DNA from: VMDJ01 sp965659945
Lineage (GTDB): Bacteria; Pseudomonadota; Gammaproteobacteria; Chromatiales; Chromatiaceae
Length of the DNA: 15,663 nt
Reading direction: 5' to 3'
Assembly (NCBI GenBank): GCA_965659945.1
Contig: CBFHYJ010000040.1
Span: 1-15,663, forward strand
The translations under genes were made by a program, and so were the position numbers. The first letter of the stretch is position 1; every line of letters starts with the position of its first letter. Below are positions 7,905 through 14,311 of this stretch, in pieces. The notes under the pieces were generated by a model that saw only the letters and a program-made list of their open reading frames with translations, was not told the origin of the DNA and made no database searches.

Positions 7905-7930
7905 CTTGACTGAGCAATTGTTCAGCCAAG
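7905..7930. promoter_or_regulatory. 26-bp imperfect palindrome, candidate operator between divergent genes
   Basis: The arm CTTGACTGAGCAA pairs with TTGTTCAGCCAAG at 11 of 13 positions around a centre at 7917/7918. It sits in the 82-bp gap between the Atm1-type exporter operon (minus) and the S24-fold gene (plus). A plus-strand -35-like TTGACT (7906-7911) lies inside its left arm, about 17-19 bases from a weak AT-rich -10 region near 7929-7936. This placement suits an operator that would block the plus-strand promoter. It does not match the LexA box. It could instead be a hairpin in RNA. Confidence 0.45.
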
Positions 7931-7961
7931 CATATCAAACCCACCTCAATAGAGATGCGCC

Positions 7962-8318
7962 ATGAGCTCAGATGAATTTGGTAGTGATAATTCGTGTAGC
8001 GAATCAGAACCGTTTGCCCTGCAAGTCCTTGGGGACAGCATGGAACCCGAGTTCCCGGATAGCTGTGTCATCACACTAGAACCTAAAAATGTCTGTGAGT
8101 CTGGCATGTACATCATGGCCATGGTCGAGGACACCCGCTGGTTTCGTCTGTACCTTAATGACGACAAGGGCGAGCGCCTTGTTGCGCTGAATGATATGTA
8201 CCCAGAGATTCCATTAGAAGGATTAAGCTGGAAGGTCGAAGCGCTATGTACTCAACGTACGCTTCGTCGCAATCAAACCGCTAGTGGGCGCCGCGAATCG
8301 AAACACTACACTTACTGA
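7962..8318 (+). CDS. Stand-alone S24/LexA-fold protein lacking the catalytic lysine and a DNA-binding domain
   Basis: A 118-residue protein made almost entirely of one S24 peptidase-like domain (as in LexA/UmuD C-termini). The serine motif is VLGDSMEPEF with Ser26, followed by SGMYIMAMVED and ALNDMYPEIPL, which match the usual Gly-Asp-x-Val and Asn-Pro-x-Tyr regions. The VKRL segment that supplies the catalytic Lys in LexA/UmuD aligns with WFRL (residues 60-63), so the lysine is replaced by Phe61. There is no helix-turn-helix and no Ala-Gly cleavage linker; the first 17 residues are acidic and Ser-rich. It is therefore unlikely to be a repressor or an active self-cleaving protease, and a protein- or peptide-binding role is a guess. 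The ATG at 7962 has a weak GAGA upstream. Its 3' end overlaps the convergent cbiX by 38 bases. Confidence 0.8.
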   Translation: MSSDEFGSDNSCSESEPFALQVLGDSMEPEFPDSCVITLEPKNVCESGMYIMAMVEDTRWFRLYLNDDKGERLVALNDMYPEIPLEGLSWKVEALCTQRTLRRNQTASGRRESKHYTY

Positions 8319-8712
8319 TGTGGCAGTTTTCAGGATCGGTACAAAAACGACAATGATCCGCAGACTGCATTAACAAATCAGTCACCTGCTCTGCCCCACC
8401 CAAGTAAGCCGAGATGCGAATTGCCACATTAGGGTGTTCAGTAATCTTTTTTTCAACTTCCGCTGGAATATCCTCAGACACGTGACGGCCAGCAGATAAG
8501 AAATACGGCACCACTACAACTTCAGTCGCACCCGCATCTATACACCGTTGAATACCATCGGGTATTGAAGGCTCAGCTAACTCAAGAAAGCCACAATCCA
8601 CATGGCCAAATTGACCAGCAGCTTTTTCAGCTAAACGTGCCGCCACCTCACGCACCTCATCATTTGAGGCTTGGCGTCGGCTACCGTGTGCAACAAGACA
8701 TAAAGATTTCAT
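8281..8712 (-). CDS. Small CbiX/SirB-family chelatase with C-terminal cysteine cluster
   Basis: A 143-residue protein of the short CbiX type (about 120 aa core, presumably a homodimer). It starts MKSLCLVAHGSR, with metal/tetrapyrrole-binding His9, and has the second conserved histidine in FLSAGRHVSEDIP (His77). CbiX/SirB enzymes insert Co2+ or Fe2+ into sirohydrochlorin. CysG in the same window already has a ferrochelatase activity, so this could be an extra siroheme chelatase or serve another tetrapyrrole. The C-terminal tail CRFCTDPENCHISKC (121-135) adds four cysteines (C-x2-C-x5-C-x4-C) and flanking histidines, a likely metal or Fe-S site beyond the minimal CbiX. The ATG at 8712 has AAGAGAAG just upstream. 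It lies 73 bp downstream of pepN on the same strand. Metal specificity cannot be read from the sequence. Confidence 0.85.
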   Translation of the reverse strand: MKSLCLVAHGSRRQASNDEVREVAARLAEKAAGQFGHVDCGFLELAEPSIPDGIQRCIDAGATEVVVVPYFLSAGRHVSEDIPAEVEKKITEHPNVAIRISAYLGGAEQVTDLLMQSADHCRFCTDPENCHISKCSVSIRGAH

Positions 8713-8730
8713 AATTACTTCTCTTTAAAA

Positions 8731-8750
8731 CTGAGCGTACTCTACGCAGT
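8731..8750 (-). terminator. Weak hairpin between pepN and cbiX (possible terminator or attenuator)
   Basis: A perfect stem GCGTA / TACGC with a 3-base loop (8735-8747) is flanked by ACT/AGT and, reading in the pepN-cbiX direction, is followed by only four T residues. It is too weak to call a firm terminator; partial termination or an RNA-processing hairpin between the two genes is possible. Confidence 0.25.
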
Positions 8751-8785
8751 TAAACGCATCCTATCAGGCGCGGTGACTTGGTCAT

Positions 8786-11419
8786 TCACCCTAAACTAGT
8801 TACCGCAATTTCAAACACATCACGCGATACATCCGCATTTTTGATCCGCTGCAGGCCCGACTTCATCAACGCCTGCCGCTTAACATCATATCGCTGCCAA
8901 CGCGACATCGTACGCAATAAGCGCGCCGCAATCTGCGGATTGGTTTTATCCAAGACCAACACATTATCAACCAAGAACTCATAGCCGGAACCATCCACCG
9001 CATGAAAAGCGCGAGGGTTAGCATTCACAAAGGCGCCAATCAAGGAACGTACTTTGTTTGGGTTCTTCATTGAAAAGGCCGCGTGCGATTGCAGTGCCTT
9101 AACCTGATCTAGCACATCAGCACGATCTGCCGAGGCCTGTACGGCAAACCATTTATCCATAACTAAAGCGTCAGTAGCCCAGCGTTTTGCAAAATCATTC
9201 AGCACATCATTTCGCTTAGCATGGGTGCTATCTGCAAGACAGCTCATCGCCGTCATTACATCAGTCATGTTGGCCTGCTGCTGATATTGGTTATGCGCAA
9301 GCTCCAAATACTTATCTTCACCATAAACGGCCAAATAGCGCAGCAAGGTGTTACGCAGTGAACGCTTAGCCATCGCCTCTGGCGTTAATGCCATTTCAGA
9401 TTGCGTCAGCTTGGCGTACAAACCTTCGAACTCAGTTGCTAAATCATGTGCAATAAAGTGTCGCATCGCATCTAAGGCTGCCATCAATGCATCGACATCA
9501 ACCACATCCATCAGATCACACAGATAACCAAAACTTGGCAAGCTAAGCACTTCGGCAATCAGCGCCTCTTTGCCCTCGGTATCCGCAATCATTTTTCTCA
9601 GCGCACCAACGATGCTTGACTCAAGCTGCATTGGACGACCTGCCTGATGTTCCTTAACGAAAGCCAACAGATGTTTAGTCCACAAGGTTTGCGCCGCATC
9701 CCAGCGCGCAAAACCATCCGAATCAAACGCCATCAAATGCAACAACTGCTCATCAGTGTAGTCATACGCCAAACGCACTGGCGCACTAAAACCACGCAAG
9801 AAACTAGGGACAGGCTCATGCTCGATTCCCTGGAAGGTAAAGGCTTCATGTTCAGCCTTAAGCTCAAGCATCAAGGTACCTTTAACAGACGCTTTATCCT
9901 TCCAGCCCAGATCAAGGTCATTACCTTGCTGATCTAACAAACCCATCGCGAAAGGAATATGGAAAGCCGGCGCCTTTGCCTCGGTGGGTTTGACATCCAA
10001 TGACTGGGAAATCGTCAAAGCATAGGTTTTCGCCTGTGCATCGTAATGTGTCTTCACCGAAACCTTTGGCGTGCCCGCATAGTTATACCAATGCTTAAAC
10101 TGGGTCAGATCATTACCAGAGGCATCTTCCATACAGGCAACAAAGTCTTCTGTGGTGACTGCTTGTCCGTCATGGCGATCAAAATACAGATCCGTGGCTT
10201 TTCTAAAGGTGTCAGGACCTAATAGGTTTGCCTGCATGCGCACCACTTCCGCACCTTTTTCATAAACAGTTGCGGTGTAGAAGTTATTGATCTCGATATA
10301 CGAGCTTGGACGAATCGGATGTGCCATGGGGCTGGCATCTTCAGTGAACTGGTGTGCACGCAATAAACGCACATCTTCAATACGCTTCACCTGACCTGCA
10401 CCCATATCCGCAGAGAACTCTTGATCGCGATAAACCGTGAAGCCCTCTTTTAACGATAACTGGAACCAGTCACGACAGGTAATTCGATTACCCGTCCAGT
10501 TATGGAAATACTCATGTCCGATCACACCTTCAATACCTTGGTAATCGACATCCGTCGCGGTATCAGGCTTAGCCAACACAAACTTACTGTTAAAGATGTT
10601 CAGACCCTTGTTTTCCATCGCCCCCATGTTGAAGTCATTTACGGCAACAACGTTGTAAATCGATAGGTCATACTCACGACCGTAGACCTTCTCGTCCCAA
10701 CGCATCGCATTGATCAACGAACGCAAGGCATGATCACACTTCTCAATATTTTCTGGCTCAACATACACTCTCACAGCCACTTCACGACCGCTTGGTGTGG
10801 TGTGATGATCTTCCACATACTTCAGGTCACCTGCGACCAGTGCAAACAAATAACATGGCTTAGGAACAGGATCTTTCCACTCAGCAAAATGACGTCCATC
10901 CGCCAAATCACCTGTCTCACTGGGATCGCCGTTAGATAAGAGAACCGGATAACTCGCCTTATCTGCCTCAATGCGAACCTTAAACCGACTCAGCACATCT
11001 GGACGATCTAAGAAGTAGGTAATCTTACGAAAACCCTCTGCTTCACACTGAGTACAGAACATGGTGTTAGATCGATACAAGCCTTCCAAAGCAGTATTAG
11101 ACTCGGGTGCGATCTCCACTTCGGTATACAACGAGAACGCATTCGACAGATTACGCAGCGTCAAACTGGCATCATCTAGCTCATACGCCGAATCATCCAA
11201 AGCGACACCGTCTAAGCGGATGACTTTTAGACTCAACTCTTCACCTTGCAGTCGCAAACTGTCGCTTGAAGCGCTGTCTGGATTTTTACGCATATGCAAT
11301 GTTGTAATAACTCGAGTACCGCTCTCGCGCAGGTCAAATCGTAGATCGACCGAATCGATCAGATGCGAGGGAGGACGGTAGTCGCGTAAATGAATGGTCT
11401 TGGATTGCGCAGCCGACAT
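8786..11419 (-). CDS. pepN: Aminopeptidase N (M1 family zinc metallopeptidase)
   Basis: An 877-residue cytosolic exopeptidase that removes N-terminal amino acids from peptides, close to the E. coli PepN length (870 aa). It shows the exopeptidase motif GAMEN (266-270). The zinc site HEYFHNW has His302, Glu303 and His306, and the third ligand Glu325 lies in LKEGFTVYRDQEFSAD. The C-terminal region (about 550-877) is the helical domain typical of bacterial PepN. There is no signal peptide. The ATG at 11419 lacks a clear Shine-Dalgarno. It is divergent from grxC across a 140-bp gap and lies 73 bp upstream of cbiX. It is a housekeeping gene with no evident link to the sulfur genes, and I see no frameshift or missing key residue. 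Confidence 0.98.
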   Translation of the reverse strand: MSAAQSKTIHLRDYRPPSHLIDSVDLRFDLRESGTRVITTLHMRKNPDSASSDSLRLQGEELSLKVIRLDGVALDDSAYELDDASLTLRNLSNAFSLYTEVEIAPESNTALEGLYRSNTMFCTQCEAEGFRKITYFLDRPDVLSRFKVRIEADKASYPVLLSNGDPSETGDLADGRHFAEWKDPVPKPCYLFALVAGDLKYVEDHHTTPSGREVAVRVYVEPENIEKCDHALRSLINAMRWDEKVYGREYDLSIYNVVAVNDFNMGAMENKGLNIFNSKFVLAKPDTATDVDYQGIEGVIGHEYFHNWTGNRITCRDWFQLSLKEGFTVYRDQEFSADMGAGQVKRIEDVRLLRAHQFTEDASPMAHPIRPSSYIEINNFYTATVYEKGAEVVRMQANLLGPDTFRKATDLYFDRHDGQAVTTEDFVACMEDASGNDLTQFKHWYNYAGTPKVSVKTHYDAQAKTYALTISQSLDVKPTEAKAPAFHIPFAMGLLDQQGNDLDLGWKDKASVKGTLMLELKAEHEAFTFQGIEHEPVPSFLRGFSAPVRLAYDYTDEQLLHLMAFDSDGFARWDAAQTLWTKHLLAFVKEHQAGRPMQLESSIVGALRKMIADTEGKEALIAEVLSLPSFGYLCDLMDVVDVDALMAALDAMRHFIAHDLATEFEGLYAKLTQSEMALTPEAMAKRSLRNTLLRYLAVYGEDKYLELAHNQYQQQANMTDVMTAMSCLADSTHAKRNDVLNDFAKRWATDALVMDKWFAVQASADRADVLDQVKALQSHAAFSMKNPNKVRSLIGAFVNANPRAFHAVDGSGYEFLVDNVLVLDKTNPQIAARLLRTMSRWQRYDVKRQALMKSGLQRIKNADVSRDVFEIAVTSLG

Positions 11420-11497
11420 ACAAACAGGCTCAAAAAGAAATCAATGCAACGATAGTAGCGAAAAAACGCGCAAAATAAACATGCTTGCTATGGCACA

Positions 11498-11518
11498 TCT
11501 CAGGCTGCGAGATCAGCC
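11498..11518. promoter_or_regulatory. Two overlapping, mutually exclusive short inverted repeats upstream of grxC
   Basis: ATCTC (11498-11502) can pair with GAGAT (11509-11513), and GGCTG (11503-11507) can pair with CAGCC (11514-11518). The two stems interleave, so only one can form at a time. They lie about 42-62 bases upstream of the grxC start in the pepN/grxC gap. This may be a leader switch or chance; no clear -35/-10 pair was found nearby. Confidence 0.2.
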
Positions 11519-11559
11519 GTAAATTGCTACCATTTAGCGCATATCTAGGAGCTGTATTT

Positions 11560-11868
11560 ATGCCAAAAATTGAGATCTATTCCAGTGCGATGTGCCCTTA
11601 CTGTGTGCGCGCAAAAATGCTTCTGCAAAATAAAGGTATGAGCTGGGAAGAAATCCGTATCGATCTTGATTTTGACCGCATGGGCGAAATGATGGAGCGC
11701 AGTCAGCGCAGAACGGTTCCTCAGATCTTTATCAATGATTTCCATGTTGGTGGCTTTGATGATCTTGCCACGATGGATGCACGTGGCGAACTCGACACAC
11801 TTCTTGGTATCAATGCTGGCGAAGCACCGAATCATGGTGAGATGCATTCGGAAGATGGCCCCACCTAA
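11560..11868 (+). CDS. grxC: Glutaredoxin 3 (class I dithiol glutaredoxin)
   Basis: A 102-residue glutaredoxin that reduces disulfides and glutathione mixed disulfides using glutathione. It has the dithiol active site CPYC (Cys12, Cys15), the glutathione-binding TVPQIFIND with its cis-proline, and GGFDDL. This is the GrxC arrangement; the C-terminus carries about 15 extra hydrophilic residues (GEAPNHGEMHSEDGPT). I chose the ATG at 11560 because AGGAG (11547-11551) sits 8 bases upstream and homology begins at MPKIEIYSS; an in-frame ATG at 11485 would add 25 non-homologous residues. hslR follows 3 bases after the stop, so the two are co-transcribed. The presence of glutathione chemistry is consistent with the Atm1-type exporter in the window. 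Confidence 0.96.
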   Translation: MPKIEIYSSAMCPYCVRAKMLLQNKGMSWEEIRIDLDFDRMGEMMERSQRRTVPQIFINDFHVGGFDDLATMDARGELDTLLGINAGEAPNHGEMHSEDGPT

Positions 11869-11871
11869 ACA

Positions 11872-12270
11872 ATGAGTGAACCTCTGAAAAAAATGCGCCT
11901 CGACAAATGGCTCTGGGCTGCACGTTTTTTCAAAACACGCCCATTGGCTGCCGAAGCCATCTCTGGCGGCAAGGTGCATCTGAATGGACAGCGCTGCAAA
12001 CCTGGCAAAGAAGTCAAAGTCGGCAATCGGATTGAAATCAGTAAAGGACCTTACGACTGGGATATCGAGGTATTGGTACTACCCAAGCAACGACGCCCTG
12101 CCAGTGAAGCTGCTGAGTTTTATCGAGAAGATGAAGAAAGCCATGCAAAACGCCAAGCACTGACTGCGCAAATTCGCACTGAGATGGCTGCCATGCCAAG
12201 ACCTGCTACTCAAAAACCCAATAAACGTGATCGCCGCATGATTCACCGTTTCAAGCAACAAGAAAGCTAA
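11872..12270 (+). CDS. hslR: Heat shock protein 15, ribosome-recycling S4-domain RNA-binding protein
   Basis: A 132-residue basic protein. The S4 RNA-binding domain occupies about residues 8-70 (MRLDKWLWAARFFKTRPLAA, then KVHLNGQRCKPGKEVKVG). A positively charged C-terminal helix ends in NKRDRRMIHRFKQ. This matches Hsp15 (HslR, about 133 aa in E. coli), which binds free 50S subunits that carry a stalled nascent chain. It starts 3 bases after the grxC stop, and its own stop shares one base with the next ATG (TAATG), so grxC-hslR and the following six-cysteine gene form a coupled transcription unit. Length, domain order and motifs agree with the family. Confidence 0.95.
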   Translation: MSEPLKKMRLDKWLWAARFFKTRPLAAEAISGGKVHLNGQRCKPGKEVKVGNRIEISKGPYDWDIEVLVLPKQRRPASEAAEFYREDEESHAKRQALTAQIRTEMAAMPRPATQKPNKRDRRMIHRFKQQES

Positions 12271-12722
12271 TGGATCAAGACGCCTTTCGAGAGACCTATC
12301 GCGAAGTTAATGAAAACTTCTGCGCCTTTGAAAAAAGCGTACTGATCAACCAGTGCAATTGCTCTAAGGCTGAGCGATTTTGCATTGCCGAGCGTGAAGG
12401 TGTGCATTGTTTGTCTGAAGAAGGTCAGGCACGTTGCCTGGATGCGTTAAGCATTCTTCGCGATCACGCCACCTTCGCATTAAGAGAGCTCACCGAAGGT
12501 AAGTTACCGCACGGCAAAGCCATGCGAGTTCAGATCGGCGGTATGCGTGGATTAAACAAGTTACTCAATGGTGATGACACCCAAGTGCCTGATGTTGACG
12601 CTATCTTACAAGCGGCAATTCAACGCTGGGGCTCACTCGAGCAACTCCCCTTCTCCGAGATCATGCCGAGCATTGCTGCTTATAAAGGCAAGACACGCGC
12701 TCGCCGTCGTCAAAAAAACTAG
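12270..12722 (+). CDS. Unrecognised small six-cysteine protein, coupled to hslR
   Basis: I do not recognise this 150-residue soluble protein. The N-terminal 56 residues hold six cysteines: C18, C29, C31, C38, C47 and C56, with the dense part reading QCNCSKAERFC and GVHC. Such spacing suggests a zinc or Fe-S site. The middle (about 56-120) is predicted helical (ALSILRDHATFALRELTEGK, then GGMRGLNKLLNG). The C-terminus is strongly basic (KGKTRARRRQKN) and could bind nucleic acid or an acidic partner. Its start overlaps the hslR stop by one base, so it is translationally coupled and surely expressed. Its stop shares the CTAG tetranucleotide with the stop of the convergent reductase-like gene, whose product is also cysteine-rich. 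The gene is convincing by coupling and codon use; no function is claimed. Confidence 0.85.
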   Translation: MDQDAFRETYREVNENFCAFEKSVLINQCNCSKAERFCIAEREGVHCLSEEGQARCLDALSILRDHATFALRELTEGKLPHGKAMRVQIGGMRGLNKLLNGDDTQVPDVDAILQAAIQRWGSLEQLPFSEIMPSIAAYKGKTRARRRQKN

Positions 12723-13711
12723 GCATGCTGCATTAAGGCCACTTTAATTTGCGATGCCGGTAATCCCGCCTCACAAAACAACTGACAAGCGGCATATTGA
12801 ACTGATGGCGGAACCGTCATGTAGAGATCCCACGCATCAATTGGCATTGTCTGCTTCAGCACTTGCTGAATAGTGGAATGAAAGCCTTGAGCGATAAGCC
12901 CGTTAGTTTTTACTAGCTGATAATCAAAATCATCGAGCGCATCACGCCACGCCCGACATTGATTCTCAAGATAATGACTCGATGCTGTTTCACCCAACCA
13001 TACCAATCGAATTCGTCGATCAGGATTCTGAGAAATTGCGTGATCAATCAAGCTCGAAATCGGCGCAAAACCACTCTCCCACGTGATAAACAGCAATGAA
13101 CGATCGGATTCCTCATCTAACGCAAAATCACCTTGAGGACCGGCAACAATAACCTCGCGACTTTTCTTGAGCGTATTGAAGATAAACTCTGAAAAGGCAT
13201 CATCACGACGTCTTAGTTGAAAGCGCAAACGACTACCATCACAAGGACAATTCGCCATCGGTAAACTTCTAGGTCGCATACCATCAAAACACAAACTAAC
13301 GCTTTGACCGGCTAAAAACTTAAGCCCTTTGCTGCGCTGCAAGCGCACACTGAATTCAACAACCTGATCATTAAGTTGATCTACTCGGCCAACTTTCCCC
13401 AAGAGTCGCTGCTCGGGAATATCGGCAGGGTCATTCACCTCAGCCGCTTCAATACGACAATCGCTCAACGCCTGATGGCAGCACATCAAAAATTGGTTAT
13501 CTGCTCGCTCAAGCTCACTCAACATAAAGTCTGAGTGTTTGATAGCTTCTATTTCTCCTTCAAGTAAACGTGCCTTGCATTCACCACACGAACCATTCTC
13601 ACAGGAATGCGTGAGATTTAGGCCCGCATTCAAACCCGCATGCAAAATTGACTCGCGTGGATGCGATTCAAAACTATGACCCGTAGATTGAAGACGAATG
13701 CGATACGCCAT
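12719..13711 (-). CDS. Ferredoxin-flavin reductase-like fusion with eroded FAD and NAD(P) motifs
   Basis: A 330-residue protein. The N-terminal plant-type [2Fe-2S] ferredoxin domain (about 1-90) has intact ligands C37, C42, C45 (SCENGSCGEC) and C77. The C-terminal part (about 100-330) has the fold pattern of ferredoxin-NAD(P)H reductases such as CDP-6-deoxyglucoseen or oxygenase reductases, but its key motifs differ. The flavin motif RxYS is RSLP, the nucleotide GGTGxAP is WESGFAP, and the CGPP motif is TVPP. It may bind FAD weakly or not at all and may not use NAD(P)H; electron transfer to a partner is the safest guess. I chose the ATG at 13711 (GAG 7 bases upstream) over an in-frame TTG at 13723. 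It lies just after the terminator of the dsrR-dsrS-HTH unit and shares its stop CTAG with the convergent six-cysteine gene. Confidence 0.87.
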   Translation of the reverse strand: MAYRIRLQSTGHSFESHPRESILHAGLNAGLNLTHSCENGSCGECKARLLEGEIEAIKHSDFMLSELERADNQFLMCCHQALSDCRIEAAEVNDPADIPEQRLLGKVGRVDQLNDQVVEFSVRLQRSKGLKFLAGQSVSLCFDGMRPRSLPMANCPCDGSRLRFQLRRRDDAFSEFIFNTLKKSREVIVAGPQGDFALDEESDRSLLFITWESGFAPISSLIDHAISQNPDRRIRLVWLGETASSHYLENQCRAWRDALDDFDYQLVKTNGLIAQGFHSTIQQVLKQTMPIDAWDLYMTVPPSVQYAACQLFCEAGLPASQIKVALMQHA

Positions 13712-13725
13712 AATTGAGCTCAAAT

Positions 13726-13762
13726 AAAAACGCCGTCCAGTGTGACCTGCAACGGCGTTTTT
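13726..13762 (-). terminator. Intrinsic terminator after the dsrR-dsrS-HTH unit
   Basis: An 11-bp stem, AAAAACGCCGT (13726-13736) with ACGGCGTTTTT (13752-13762), has a 15-base loop. On the minus strand it ends in TTTTTATTT and lies 16 bases past the stop of the HTH gene, so it closes that transcript just upstream of the ferredoxin-reductase-like gene. The A-tract also gives some function on the plus strand. Confidence 0.88.
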
Positions 13763-13778
13763 CTCAAATTAAGAATAA

Positions 13779-14228
13779 TTAATGTGGCTGACGAATTTTC
13801 AACTGATTCATGTGCCAACCAATCAAGGTACTCAACATAGTTGCCTCTTTACTCTGGCACTGCTCCTGCATTTCCACGAGTCGCTCCTCGGTAACTGCCG
13901 CAAGCTGTTTATAGCTCTCCACCTCTTTTTGTAATCGAGCAATCTCAAGGCCGGCCTTATGCAGCTCGTTAGCTAAGCGCTGAGGGTCATCTTTGATCTT
14001 ATCCACGCATTTTTTTAGCGCAGCGGCATCTTGAATACGACGAACCTTCTCAATCATGCCCGAGCGATCACCGCTAACTTCTGGGTAAACCGTACGTAGA
14101 TCCGACATACGCACATAGCCTTCAAATGTACTCAGATCGCCGCAAGATATGTGCTGTTGCAGGATTTTACGGGTAACTCCCGCCATTCGGGCGGCCTGAG
14201 AAAGGCTTAAAAGACGATCTGCTGACAT
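13779..14228 (-). CDS. Helix-turn-helix plus coiled-coil protein downstream of dsrS, candidate regulator
   Basis: A 149-residue protein not assigned to a named family. Residues about 7-48 look like an excisionase/MerR-type helix-turn-helix: LSLSQAARMAGVTRKILQQH, then GYVRMSDLRTVYP as a wing. A linker follows, and then a long heptad-rich segment (about 83-128: ELHKAGLEIARLQKEVESYK and onward), expected to be a dimerising coiled coil. The protein is soluble, with three scattered cysteines. The start at 14228 has GGGGG upstream at workable spacing. It lies 83 bp downstream of the DsrS gene on the same strand and is the last gene before a strong terminator, so it probably belongs to the dsr-linked transcript. 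A role as transcriptional regulator is inferred from the fold; nucleoid or partition-like roles are also possible. Confidence 0.75.
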   Translation of the reverse strand: MSADRLLSLSQAARMAGVTRKILQQHISCGDLSTFEGYVRMSDLRTVYPEVSGDRSGMIEKVRRIQDAAALKKCVDKIKDDPQRLANELHKAGLEIARLQKEVESYKQLAAVTEERLVEMQEQCQSKEATMLSTLIGWHMNQLKIRQPH

Positions 14229-14311
14229 AACTCCCCCTAGTTAGTCCGGCTGATAACCTTTTTAGACTAGACCAAATCTGAGGAATGGAAAGTCGGGAAG
14301 ACTTAGAAAGA

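Noticed and set aside
7905..7930. LexA (SOS) box in the divergent gap
   Set aside because: The palindrome lacks the CTGT-N8-ACAG pattern.
7962..8318. LexA-like repressor or UmuD-type SOS protein
   Set aside because: There is no helix-turn-helix, no cleavage linker, and the catalytic lysine position is Phe.
11545..11979. 144-codon open frame on the minus strand, antisense to grxC and hslR
   Set aside because: It lies opposite two well-recognised genes. Its translation shows no family pattern, and it has no own promoter or Shine-Dalgarno.
13712..13723. TTG start for the ferredoxin-reductase-like gene at 13723
   Set aside because: The ATG at 13711 has a GAG at suitable spacing and homology begins there.
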